DNA from: Ancylobacter vacuolatus
Lineage (GTDB): Bacteria; Pseudomonadota; Alphaproteobacteria; Rhizobiales; Xanthobacteraceae
DNA length: 64,000 nucleotides
Assembly (NCBI RefSeq): GCF_030813595.1
Contig: NZ_JAUSUH010000001.1
Span: 744,001-808,000, forward strand
Reading direction: 5' to 3'
Part shown: positions 1 through 8,021 of the stretch, piece after piece
Layout: every line of letters begins with the position of its first letter
Position numbering within the stretch: the first letter of the stretch is position 1
Made by a program: the position numbers and the translations under genes
The notes under the pieces: model-generated
Told to the model about the DNA's origin: nothing
What the model saw: only the letters and a program-made list of their open reading frames with translations
Database searches by the model: none

Positions 1-1
1 G

Positions 2-250
2 GTTGAGATCGTGTTCGACCTGCTTGAGCATGAGGGCCTGTGCCTGGGCGGATCGTCCGGCATCAATGTCGCCGGCGCGATCCGGCTGGCGAAGGAACTC
101 GGCCCCGGCCATACCATCGTCACCATATTGTGTGACTTCGGCACCCGCTATCAGTCAAAGCTCTTCAACCCCGTCTTCCTGCGCGAGAAGGGCCTGCCCG
201 TGCCCGGCTGGCTTGAGCGCAGCGTCGATGCGCCCAACGTGCTGGTGTAA
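2..250 (+). CDS. cysK: Cysteine synthase A, C-terminal fragment (5' end outside window)
   Basis: Only the last 82 codons are present; the gene begins before the window. The visible part contains a glycine/serine-rich stretch (GGSSGINVAGA) followed by a helix and the CDFGTRYQSKLF block typical of the C-terminal domain of O-acetylserine sulfhydrylases. These PLP enzymes make cysteine from O-acetylserine and sulfide in the cytoplasm. The stop codon overlaps the start of the next gene (TAATG), so the two are probably translationally coupled. Assignment to cysK rather than cystathionine beta-synthase rests on this short C-terminal similarity and on length after the glycine-rich stretch. Confidence 0.8.
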   Translation, partial: VEIVFDLLEHEGLCLGGSSGINVAGAIRLAKELGPGHTIVTILCDFGTRYQSKLFNPVFLREKGLPVPGWLERSVDAPNVLV

Positions 251-963
251 TGACAACCCTCCTCCTGTTCCGCGACGACGCCTATTGCCAGGAAACATCC
301 GCCGTCGTGACAGCGGTGACGCCCGAGGGCGGGGTCGTCGTCGACCGGACGGTGTTCTATGCCAATGCCGGCGGCCAGCCGGGTGATCGCGGCACGCTGA
401 TACGGGCCGATGGCTGCGAGATCACCATCGAGACGGCGATCTACAGCCCGTCCAAGCTCGACGTCATCCACGTCCCGGTGACCGGTTGCGAGCTGCCCGA
501 GCTGGGAGAGGCCATCACGCTGCGGCTGGACTGGCCCACGCGCCACAAGCGCATGCGGATGCACACCGCCCTCCACCTGCTCTCGGTCGCCCTGCCCTTT
601 CCCGTCACCGGGGGCTCGATCGGCGAGGAGGAGAGCCGCCTCGACTTCGACATTCCCGAAGGCGGCCTCGACAAGGACGCGATCACCGCCAGGCTCGCCG
701 AGATGATCGCGACCGGCGCCAAGGTGCGGGAGCGCTGGATTTCCGACGAGGAGCTTCTCGCCAATCCTGGGCTGGTCAAGACCATGGCGGTCAAGCCGCC
801 CATGGGGACCGGCAAGGTTCGCCTGGTCGAGATCGAGGGGCTTGACCTCCAGCCCTGCGGCGGCACCCATGTGCGCGGCCTCGACGAGATCGGCGCCGTG
901 CAGGTGACGAAGATTGAGAAGAAGGGCCAGCAGAACCGCCGCGTGCGGCTGGCCTGGGCCTGA
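250..963 (+). CDS. alaX: Alanyl-tRNA editing protein (AlaX family)
   Basis: A 237-residue protein resembling the editing domain of alanyl-tRNA synthetase without the aminoacylation part. It shows the zinc-site pattern of the family: HxxxH at His105/His109 and CxxxH (CGGTH) at Cys203/His207. An N-terminal glycine-rich beta-barrel segment (NAGGQPGDRG) makes it longer than the minimal AlaX-S form. The family hydrolyses Ser-tRNA(Ala), and sometimes Gly-tRNA(Ala), in trans. The start overlaps the cysK stop by one base, indicating a shared transcript. The pairing with cysteine synthesis, which consumes serine, is suggestive but not proof of a functional link. Confidence 0.88.
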   Translation: MTTLLLFRDDAYCQETSAVVTAVTPEGGVVVDRTVFYANAGGQPGDRGTLIRADGCEITIETAIYSPSKLDVIHVPVTGCELPELGEAITLRLDWPTRHKRMRMHTALHLLSVALPFPVTGGSIGEEESRLDFDIPEGGLDKDAITARLAEMIATGAKVRERWISDEELLANPGLVKTMAVKPPMGTGKVRLVEIEGLDLQPCGGTHVRGLDEIGAVQVTKIEKKGQQNRRVRLAWA

Positions 964-988
964 ACGCGCGCGACACCCGGAGTGCCCT

Positions 989-1852
989 ATGAATCACACG
1001 GCCTCGCCTGAAAGCCGCTACCTTGTCTCGACGGAATGGCTCGCCGCCCATCTCGGCGCCCCGAACCTCGTCATCGTCGATGGCTCGTGGCACATGCCGG
1101 CGACCGGCCGGAAGGGGCGTGAGGAATATCTCAAGGCCCACATTCCCGGCGCCGTGTTCTTCGACATCGACGCCATCTCGGATATTTCGAGCCCGCTGCC
1201 GCACATGCTGCCCACCGAGACATTGTTCCGGGCGGCGATGGAGTCGCTCGGCATCGGCCGGCAGATGAAGATCGTGGTCTATGATGCTCAGGGCCTGTTC
1301 TCGGCGCCGCGCGTCTGGTGGACGCTGCGCGCCTTCGGTGCAGTCGACGTCGCCATTCTCGATGGCGGCTTGCCGAAATGGCTCGCCGAGGGTCGGCCGA
1401 CCGAGGCCGGCGAGGCGCCCTATCTGCCCGCCCGGTTCGACGCGACACTCGACCGCGACTGGGTGGCCTCGATCGACGATGTCGCCGCCCAGCTCGCCGA
1501 TCGGCGCGTCCAGGTGCTGGACGCGCGCGCGGCGGAGCGTTTCCGTGGCGAGGCGCCGGAGCCGCGTGCCGGCGTCCGGCCCGGCCACATTCCCGGCGCC
1601 CGCAATCTGCCGGTTTCAGAGGTGGTGAAGGATGGCCGCCTCGCCGATCCGGCAGCGATCCAGAAGGCGGTCGAGGCGGCCGGCATCGACCTGTCGAAGC
1701 CGGTCATCACCAGCTGCGGCTCCGGCGTCACCGCCGCCATTCTCTGGCTGGCGCTGGAGACCATCGGCGCCCCGCCCACCGCGCTTTATGACGGCTCCTG
1801 GACCGAATGGGGTGCCTCCGACAAACCGGTAGCGACCGGGCCGGCGGAGTAG
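989..1852 (+). CDS. sseA: 3-mercaptopyruvate sulfurtransferase
   Basis: A 287-residue tandem rhodanese protein. The inactive N-terminal domain spans about residues 10-140 and the catalytic domain about 155-285. The active-site loop CGSGVT (Cys243) is the signature separating mercaptopyruvate sulfurtransferases from thiosulfate sulfurtransferases. The enzyme moves sulfur from 3-mercaptopyruvate to thiols or cyanide in the cytoplasm. The start at 989 is chosen because a GGAG lies about 6-9 bases upstream. It follows alaX by 25 bases on the same strand, so cysK-alaX-sseA may be one sulfur-related operon. Confidence 0.9.
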   Translation: MNHTASPESRYLVSTEWLAAHLGAPNLVIVDGSWHMPATGRKGREEYLKAHIPGAVFFDIDAISDISSPLPHMLPTETLFRAAMESLGIGRQMKIVVYDAQGLFSAPRVWWTLRAFGAVDVAILDGGLPKWLAEGRPTEAGEAPYLPARFDATLDRDWVASIDDVAAQLADRRVQVLDARAAERFRGEAPEPRAGVRPGHIPGARNLPVSEVVKDGRLADPAAIQKAVEAAGIDLSKPVITSCGSGVTAAILWLALETIGAPPTALYDGSWTEWGASDKPVATGPAE

Positions 1853-1920
1853 GCTCCGGCCGCCATCCCGGCCGGCCAGGGGCCGAGCCGGGATCGTCTG
1901 CAGAAAGGGGGCGGCACGGG

Positions 1921-1952
1921 ATCCCGGATCGCCGCGATGCGGCGTCCGGGAT
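1921..1952. repeat. Intergenic palindrome, family C
   Basis: The inverted arms atcccgga and tccgggat flank an inner cgccg/cggcg pair with a one-base bulge, followed by gatgaca. It lies in the 120-base gap between the convergent sseA and aapP genes. A near-identical element is at 38717-38746. It could act as a transcription end for either gene, but no T-tract follows. Confidence 0.6.
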
Positions 1953-1972
1953 GACAGTTTCGCCCGCTCGTT

Positions 1973-2770
1973 TCAGTGCAGGATCTGGCTGAGGAACAGC
2001 CGGGTGCGCTCGTGCTGCGGGTTGGAGAAGAACGCTTCCGGCTCGTTCATCTCGATGATCTGCCCGGCATCCATGAAGATCACCCGGTTGGCGACCTGAC
2101 GGGCGAAGCCCATTTCATGGGTCACGCACAGCATGGTCATGCCCTCTTCCGCCAGGCTCACCATGGTCTCCAGCACTTCCTTGACCATTTCCGGGTCGAG
2201 CGCCGAGGTCGGCTCGTCGAACAGCATGATCTTCGGCTTCATGCACAAAGCGCGGGCGATGGCGACGCGCTGCTGCTGGCCGCCGGAGAGCTGGCCGGGA
2301 TATTTATGCGCCTGCTCGGGGATCTTCACCTTGGCGAGGAAGTGCATCGCCAGCTCGTCCGCCTCCTTCTTCGGCATCTTGCGGACCCAGATCGGCGCCA
2401 GCGTCAGATTTTCCAGAATGGTGAGATGCGGGAACAGGTTGAAGTGCTGGAAGCACATGCCCACCTCGCGGCGGATCTCGTCGATCCGCTTGAGATCGTT
2501 GGTCAGCTCGATGCCGTCGACGACGATCGAGCCCTGCTGGTGCTCCTCCAGCCGGTTGATGCAGCGGATCATGGTCGACTTGCCCGAGCCCGACGGCCCG
2601 CAAATGACGATGCGCTCGCCGCGGTGCACTTTCAGATTGATGTCCTTAAGCACATGGAACTCACCGTACCATTTGTGCACGCCGACAAGATCGACGGCGA
2701 CCTCCCGCCCCGGAGGCGTATGGACGGCGGGCAGCTCTTCGGGGGAAACGGTCGAATGGAGTTCGCTCAT
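1973..2770 (-). CDS. aapP: General L-amino acid ABC transporter, ATP-binding subunit
   Basis: A 265-residue ABC ATPase of the polar amino acid family. It has Walker [10 protein letters not shown] near residue 58, signature LSGGQQQR and Walker [14 protein letters not shown]. It powers uptake through AapQ/AapM with the binding protein AapJ. The start at 2770 (MSELHS) is preferred over the one seven codons upstream because GGAG sits about 10 bases before it. It is the last gene of aapJQMP, 17 bases after aapM. The family is very uniform, so subunit assignment relies on the adjacent permeases and binding protein. Confidence 0.93.
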   Translation of the reverse strand: MSELHSTVSPEELPAVHTPPGREVAVDLVGVHKWYGEFHVLKDINLKVHRGERIVICGPSGSGKSTMIRCINRLEEHQQGSIVVDGIELTNDLKRIDEIRREVGMCFQHFNLFPHLTILENLTLAPIWVRKMPKKEADELAMHFLAKVKIPEQAHKYPGQLSGGQQQRVAIARALCMKPKIMLFDEPTSALDPEMVKEVLETMVSLAEEGMTMLCVTHEMGFARQVANRVIFMDAGQIIEMNEPEAFFSNPQHERTRLFLSQILH

Positions 2771-2787
2771 AGTGGTTTCTCCGTTTC

Positions 2788-4164
2788 TCAATGCCGGTGA
2801 GAGGTGTTCAGCCGTCGCTCGACGAAGAGCGAATAGCGTGACATGCCGAAGCAGAAGAGGAAATAGACCACCCCTGCAAAGGCGAAGCCGGTGTAGAGCG
2901 TCACCGGCGTCGCCCAGTTGGGGTCGGTAAAGGAGGCGCGAAGCTGGCCGAGAAAGTCGAAGATCGACACGATCAGCACCAGCGTGGTGTCCTTGAACAG
3001 GCTGATGAAGCTGTTGACGATGCCGGGGATGACCAGGGTCAGCGCCTGCGGCAGGACAATGAGGCGCATCATCTGGCTCCAGGTGAGCCCCATCGCCATC
3101 GCCCCCTCATACTGCCCCTTCGGGATCGCCTGCAGGCCGCCGCGCACCACCTCCGCCATATAGGCGGCGGAGAACAGCGCCACGCCGACCAGCGCGCGCA
3201 GGAGCGCGTCCGGATTGGTGCCCTGCGGCAGGAAGAGCGGCAGCATATAGGTGGCGAAAAACAGCACCGTGATCAGCGGCACCCCGCGCCAGAACTCGAT
3301 GAAGACCACCGAGAGCAGCCGCACCACCGGCATTTGCGAGCGCCGCCCGAGCGCCAGCAGGATGCCGAGCGGCAGCGAGGCGACGATGCCGGTCACCGCG
3401 ATCACCAGCGTCACCAGCAGCCCGCCCCATTGGCGGGTCTCGACATAGTCGAGGCCGACATCGACATCCCAGATGAAGATCAGCAGGCCGAGCGCCAGAA
3501 AGACCCAGAACGTGGTTCGGGCGGCGGAACGGCCGCTGCCGCCCAGCGCGGCGATCAGACCACCGATCGCGGCCATGACGAGCAGAGCGGTCAGCGCGTA
3601 ATCAACCCAGAACACGAGGTTGACCCCGGCAATCTGCGCATCGCCGACAAGGCCGCGGATCAGCCCGAACCGCTCCAGCAGAAAGGCCGAGGCGTTGATG
3701 TTGCCGCCGGTCAGCAGAACGAAGGCGACGACCGGATAGGCGACGAAGAACAGGAAGGCGTTGATCCGCTTGAAAGGCCAGCTCAGCACCATCAGCGGAA
3801 CCAGGAGCAGCGCGCCGGACGCGAAGACGATGTCGACCCGCCAGCGTTCGCTGATCGGGTAGAAGCCATAGATCAGCTGGCCGAACTTGGCTTGGATGAA
3901 GGGCCAGCAGGCACCCACCTGTGGACCCAAACAGGCCTCGCGGTTCTCCCCGGTCCACACCGCGTCGAGGAACATGAAGCGGACGAAGGGCGGCACGATC
4001 AGCGCCACCAGACAAATGCCGAACACGGTCAGAAGGGTGTTGAGGACGCCGGAGAACAGGTTCTCCCGCATCCACGCGACAGCGCCGATCCGCTGCGTGG
4101 GCGGCGGCAGCGCCGGTGCCATTTCATTGCGGATGAAGCTGCCGTCATCGAAGGTCATGCTCAT
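2788..4164 (-). CDS. aapM: General L-amino acid ABC transporter, permease subunit AapM
   Basis: A 458-residue inner-membrane permease. The N-terminal half has several transmembrane helices and a periplasmic stretch. The C-terminal ~220 residues form the canonical BPD_transp_1 core, with the EAA-type coupling loop reading [19 protein letters not shown]. The long N-terminal extension is typical of AapM/BztC-type subunits and absent from shorter HisM-like permeases. The start at 4164 (MSMTFDDG) lies 10 bases after aapQ. It pairs with AapQ to form the channel. Confidence 0.9.
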   Translation of the reverse strand: MSMTFDDGSFIRNEMAPALPPPTQRIGAVAWMRENLFSGVLNTLLTVFGICLVALIVPPFVRFMFLDAVWTGENREACLGPQVGACWPFIQAKFGQLIYGFYPISERWRVDIVFASGALLLVPLMVLSWPFKRINAFLFFVAYPVVAFVLLTGGNINASAFLLERFGLIRGLVGDAQIAGVNLVFWVDYALTALLVMAAIGGLIAALGGSGRSAARTTFWVFLALGLLIFIWDVDVGLDYVETRQWGGLLVTLVIAVTGIVASLPLGILLALGRRSQMPVVRLLSVVFIEFWRGVPLITVLFFATYMLPLFLPQGTNPDALLRALVGVALFSAAYMAEVVRGGLQAIPKGQYEGAMAMGLTWSQMMRLIVLPQALTLVIPGIVNSFISLFKDTTLVLIVSIFDFLGQLRASFTDPNWATPVTLYTGFAFAGVVYFLFCFGMSRYSLFVERRLNTSHRH

Positions 4165-4174
4165 GGCCGGGCCC

Positions 4175-5365
4175 TCACCGTTCAACCAGCGCGACGCGCT
4201 TGTTGTACACATTCATGATCGTCGCGGTGATGATCGACAGCACGAGATAGACGCCCATGGTGATGGCGATAATCTCGATCGCCTGCCCGGTCTGGTTCAG
4301 CGCCGTGCCGGCGAACACCGCCACGAGATCGGGATAGCCGATACCCACCGCCAGCGAGGAGTTCTTCGTCAGGTTGAGGTACTGGCTGGTCAGGGGGGGA
4401 ATGATCACGCGCATCGCCTGCGGAATGATCACCAGACGCAGCGTCTGCGCATGGCGCAGGCCGAGCGAATGCGCCGCCTCGGTCTGGCCGTGGCTGACCG
4501 ACTGGATGCCAGAGCGCACATTCTCGGCAATGAAGGCAGCGGTATAGGTCGCCAGAGCCACGGTGAGCGCGACGAACTCCGGAATCACCTGCACGCCGCC
4601 GACGAAGTTGAAGCCCTTGAGCTGCGGCACCTCGAAGCTGATCGGAAAGCCGGTGGCGATCATGGCGATGAGCGGAAGGCCGAGTATCAGGGCGAGATTG
4701 ACCCACAGCACCGGCAGGTAGCGGCCGGTTTCCTCCTGGCGGCTGGCCGCCCAGTGGCGGAAGAGAATGGCCATGAGAATGGCAAGGCCGATCGCCCACA
4801 CGACGATGCCCGCCCCATCGCCGAACAGCGGGCGCGGGATGATGATGCCGCGATTGGAGATGAACACCTCGCCGAACAGGCTGATGCTGTTGCGGGGTCC
4901 GGGCATCGCGCTGAGCACCGCAAGATACCAGAACAGAATCTGGAACAGCGGCGGCAGGTTGCGCAACACCTCGACATAGACGGTGGAAAGCGTCCGCACG
5001 ACGAAGTTCTTCGACAGGCGACCTATCCCGACCAGAAAGCCGATGATGGTGGCAAGGAAGATGCCGACCACCGCGACGAGGAGCGTATTGAGCAGGCCGA
5101 CGACGAAGGCGCGGCCATAGGTCGATGTTTCGCTATAGGGGATCAGCGTCTGGTTGATGCCGAAGCCCGCCGTATTGTCCAGGAATCCGAAGCCGGTGGC
5201 GATCTTCTGTGCCGCGAGGTTGTCGCGGGCGTTCTCGGTGAAGCTCCACCCCAGGAACACGACCACGACCAGCGCGATCAGTTGAAGGCCGATGCTGCGA
5301 ACCTTCGGGTCGTTGATAAATGAACTCTTTGCACGCCCGCCGACGGGCCCAGCCAAATCCGTCAT
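4175..5365 (-). CDS. aapQ: General L-amino acid ABC transporter, permease subunit AapQ
   Basis: A 396-residue multi-pass permease. It has an N-terminal helix (LQLIALVVVVFLGWSF), a further helix pair, then an internal extension and the C-terminal transport core with coupling loop AHSLGLRHAQTLRLVIIPQ. The start at 5365 has a purine-rich GAGGGGG upstream. It is separated from aapJ by 111 bases that contain a strong hairpin, consistent with lower expression of the membrane genes than of the binding protein. Confidence 0.9.
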   Translation of the reverse strand: MTDLAGPVGGRAKSSFINDPKVRSIGLQLIALVVVVFLGWSFTENARDNLAAQKIATGFGFLDNTAGFGINQTLIPYSETSTYGRAFVVGLLNTLLVAVVGIFLATIIGFLVGIGRLSKNFVVRTLSTVYVEVLRNLPPLFQILFWYLAVLSAMPGPRNSISLFGEVFISNRGIIIPRPLFGDGAGIVVWAIGLAILMAILFRHWAASRQEETGRYLPVLWVNLALILGLPLIAMIATGFPISFEVPQLKGFNFVGGVQVIPEFVALTVALATYTAAFIAENVRSGIQSVSHGQTEAAHSLGLRHAQTLRLVIIPQAMRVIIPPLTSQYLNLTKNSSLAVGIGYPDLVAVFAGTALNQTGQAIEIIAITMGVYLVLSIITATIMNVYNKRVALVER

Positions 5366-5436
5366 AGTCCCCCTCGCCTCGGATCGAGGCCCCAATGTCC
5401 CCGGCGCCGAACTTATGTCGGCTTTGCCGGAGCGAA

Positions 5437-5462
5437 GAGGCTCCCGACGGTTCGGGAGCCTC
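5437..5462 (-). terminator. Intercistronic hairpin between aapJ and aapQ
   Basis: An 11-bp perfect stem (gaggctcccga / tcgggagcctc) with a 4-base loop lies 15 bases past the aapJ stop. No U-run follows on the minus strand, so it is more likely an mRNA 3'-end stabiliser or partial attenuator than a full terminator. Such structures are common after periplasmic binding protein genes. Confidence 0.7.
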
Positions 5463-5476
5463 CGGTTTCAGAGCCT

Positions 5477-6499
5477 TCAGCGGATCGGTGGGGCGTACTG
5501 GATGCCGCCCTTGTTCCACAGCGCATTCAGGCCGCGCACGAGCTTCAGCGGGGTGTCGGGACCGACGGTGCGGTCATAGATTTCGGCGTAGTTGCCGACA
5601 TTCTTGATGATCAGGTAGCCCCAGTCATTGCCGATGCCCATGCCCTCGCCATACTTGCCCTCGGTGCCGAGGAGACGCTTGATTTCCGGGTTGACGGCGG
5701 ACTTGAGCTGCTCGTCGACATTCTTGGAGTTGACGCCGAGCTCTTCGGCGTTCAGCTGGGCGTAGAGCACCCACTTCACGATATCGAACCACTGGTCATC
5801 GCCATGGGCGACCACCGGGCCGAGCGGCTCCTTCGAGATGATCTCGGGCAGCACGATATGGTCGTCGGGATTGGTCAGCTTGAGCCGCTCGCCGGCAAGG
5901 CCCGAACGGTCGGTGGTGAGCACGTCGCAGCGGCCAGCGTCATAGGCCTTGACCACTTCGTCATTAGTAGCGAAGGCGATGACCTCATAGGTCATGTTGT
6001 TGGCGCGGAAATAGTCGGCGAGGTTCTGTTCGGTGGTGGTGCCGGTCTGGGTGCAAACCGAGGCGCCCGAGAGCTCCAGGGCCGAGTTCACCTTCTTGTC
6101 CTTGCGGATCATGAAGCCCTGGCCGTCATAATAGGTGACGCCGGTGAAGTTCAGGCCGAGCGAGGTGTCGCGGGTGATGGTCCAGGTGGTGTTGCGCGAC
6201 AGGATGTCGATGTCGCCCGACTGCAGGGCGGTGAAGCGGTCCTTGGCGGAAAGGGGCGTGAACTTCACCTTGGTGGCATCGCCGAAGATGGCAGCGGCGA
6301 CGGCGCGGCAGAATTCCACATCAAGGCCACTCCACTCACCCTTGTCGTTGGGGTTGGAGAAGCCGGGCCGCCCCTGGCTGACGCCGCACTGGACGAAGCC
6401 CTTGGACTTCACCTGCTCGAGCTTCGTGGCGGCCTGCGCGCCGAACGCGCAGAGACCCATGGCACCCGCAAGGGCGAATGTGGAGAGGAGGCGTTTCAT
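5477..6499 (-). CDS. aapJ: General L-amino acid ABC transporter, periplasmic binding protein
   Basis: A 340-residue solute-binding protein. A Sec signal peptide (MKRLLSTFALAGAMGLCAFGAQA) precedes the family-3 SBP fold, with the block GFVQCGVSQGRPGFSNPN followed by the DVEFCRAVAAAIFGD segment. It captures a broad range of L-amino acids for AapQMP. The open frame continues far upstream, but the start at 6499 gives a clean signal peptide and has AGAAGG about 8 bases upstream; an alternative ATG lies six codons earlier. It is the first gene of the operon. Confidence 0.92.
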   Translation of the reverse strand: MKRLLSTFALAGAMGLCAFGAQAATKLEQVKSKGFVQCGVSQGRPGFSNPNDKGEWSGLDVEFCRAVAAAIFGDATKVKFTPLSAKDRFTALQSGDIDILSRNTTWTITRDTSLGLNFTGVTYYDGQGFMIRKDKKVNSALELSGASVCTQTGTTTEQNLADYFRANNMTYEVIAFATNDEVVKAYDAGRCDVLTTDRSGLAGERLKLTNPDDHIVLPEIISKEPLGPVVAHGDDQWFDIVKWVLYAQLNAEELGVNSKNVDEQLKSAVNPEIKRLLGTEGKYGEGMGIGNDWGYLIIKNVGNYAEIYDRTVGPDTPLKLVRGLNALWNKGGIQYAPPIR

Positions 6500-6574
6500 G
6501 ATGGCAGCCTTCTTCATTCGGATTGGAGCTGACGTATCCGCTGCGAGAACGCGAGCGGCACGAGTGACAGAAAA

Positions 6575-6590
6575 GGCAATTCGCATGCCG
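6575..6590 (-). promoter_or_regulatory. Candidate sigma-54 (-24/-12) promoter for aapJ
   Basis: The minus strand reads CGGCATG-CGAA-TTGCC. The invariant GG and GC are 12 bases apart, as in the consensus TGGCACG-N4-TTGCA, but several flanking positions differ. It lies about 75-90 bases upstream of the aapJ start. Nitrogen control of a general amino-acid permease is plausible, and this match is much weaker than the urtA element. Confidence 0.4.
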
Positions 6591-6782
6591 CCGACGGCAT
6601 CGGACAGCGTGTCGTGCCTGCTTCCTTCGTCTGACGGCGCCCAGAAGACCCCCTCGGGCACCACCATGGCAGACGCAGCGTCATCAGAGCGCCGCAATCG
6701 GGTCCGGTCAAGCGCTTGACGGGGCAACTCCGCTCCGTTCCCTATGCGACCTTCGATAAACGCGCTCCAACAGGCTACAACC

Positions 6783-7973
6783 ATGGCGAACAAGACAAAA
6801 AGCACCGTTCCCGGCAACCTTGCGATGGAGACCGAACTCGTCCTCGCCGGACGCGACCCTTTTCGCCATGACGGCTTCGTGAACACGCCGATCGTCCGGG
6901 GATCCACAGTCCTCTCCCCCACCGTCGCCGATCTCGAAGGCCACACCGGCCGCTACACCTATGGACGGCGCGGCAACCCCACCGTCGAGAGCCTGGAGGC
7001 CGCGCTGACCCGGATCGAGGGCGGTGCCGGTGTCGTGCTCACGCCCTCCGGCCTGTCCGCCGTCAGCGTCGCCCTGCTCGCGGTGCTGAAGGCCGGCGAC
7101 CATCTGCTCATGGTCGACAGCGCCTATCAGCCGACACGCCGCATCTGCGACGAGGTGCTGACGCGCTATGGCATCGAGACCACCTATTACGATCCGCTCA
7201 TCGGCGGCGGCATCGCCGATCTCATCCGCGCCAATACGCGGGCGATCTTCCTGGAATCGCCGGGCTCGCAATCCTTCGAGATCCAGGATGTGCCGGCCAT
7301 CGTCGCTGCCGCCGCCGCGCACGACATCACCACGCTGATGGACAATACATGGGCAACGCCGCTGTTTTTCCGCCCGCATGATTTCGGCGTCGACGTTTCC
7401 ATCCAGGCCGGCACGAAGTATCTGGGCGGTCATTCGGACCTGAACATCGGCACCATTTCCGCCAATGCGCGGACCTTCCGCCGGGTTCACCTCACCCATG
7501 GCGACCTCGGCATGACAGTGGCGCCCGAAGACGCTTTCCTGGCCGCGCGGGGGCTGCGCACCATGGCGGTGCGGCTGGAGCGCCACCAGCAATCGGCACT
7601 CACCGTGGCACGCTGGCTGGTCGCGCGGCCAGAAGTGCTGAAGGTGCTGCACCCCGCCCTTCCGGAACATCCCAGCCATGCCCTGTGGAAGCGCGACTTC
7701 AAGGGTGCTTCGGGCCTGTTCAGCGTCATCCTGCAGCCGGCACCCAAGCTGGCGGTGGACGCTTTTCTCGACAGCCTCGCGCTGTTCGGGCTCGGCTATA
7801 GTTGGGGAGGCTTCGAGAGCCTGGCCATTCCCTTCGACTGCAACAGCTACCGCACGGCAACGCGGTGGAACCCGGGCGGCCCGGCCATCCGGCTGCAGAT
7901 CGGCCTTGAGGACCCGGCCGATCTCATCGCCGATCTCGATTCCGGCTTCGCCGCACTGGCGGCAGCGCGCTGA
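6783..7973 (+). CDS. metC: Cystathionine beta-lyase
   Basis: A 396-residue Cys/Met-metabolism PLP enzyme. The aldimine lysine is Lys212 in GTKYLGGHSD. The upstream DNTWATPLFFRP segment and the GRRGNPT motif near residue 61 are also family features. It cleaves cystathionine to homocysteine, ammonia and pyruvate in methionine synthesis. The start at 6783 is chosen for an AGG 8 bases upstream; an in-frame ATG at 6744 is possible. It is divergent from aapJ and convergent with the next gene. Cystathionine gamma-lyase or synthase are alternatives within the same fold. Confidence 0.85.
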   Translation: MANKTKSTVPGNLAMETELVLAGRDPFRHDGFVNTPIVRGSTVLSPTVADLEGHTGRYTYGRRGNPTVESLEAALTRIEGGAGVVLTPSGLSAVSVALLAVLKAGDHLLMVDSAYQPTRRICDEVLTRYGIETTYYDPLIGGGIADLIRANTRAIFLESPGSQSFEIQDVPAIVAAAAAHDITTLMDNTWATPLFFRPHDFGVDVSIQAGTKYLGGHSDLNIGTISANARTFRRVHLTHGDLGMTVAPEDAFLAARGLRTMAVRLERHQQSALTVARWLVARPEVLKVLHPALPEHPSHALWKRDFKGASGLFSVILQPAPKLAVDAFLDSLALFGLGYSWGGFESLAIPFDCNSYRTATRWNPGGPAIRLQIGLEDPADLIADLDSGFAALAAAR

Positions 7974-7987
7974 GCGGAGCTATTATT

Positions 7988-8021
7988 CCCGGGATGATGG
8001 GCCTCTGCCCATCATCCCGGG
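7988..8021. terminator. Bidirectional terminator shared by metC and the GT39 gene
   Basis: A perfect 15-bp stem (cccgggatgatgggc and its complement) with a ctct loop lies between two convergent genes. The minus-strand gene's stop codon (8012-8014) is inside the right arm. An AT-rich tail follows on the minus-strand side (AATAATAG); the plus side lacks a T-tract. Confidence 0.75.
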
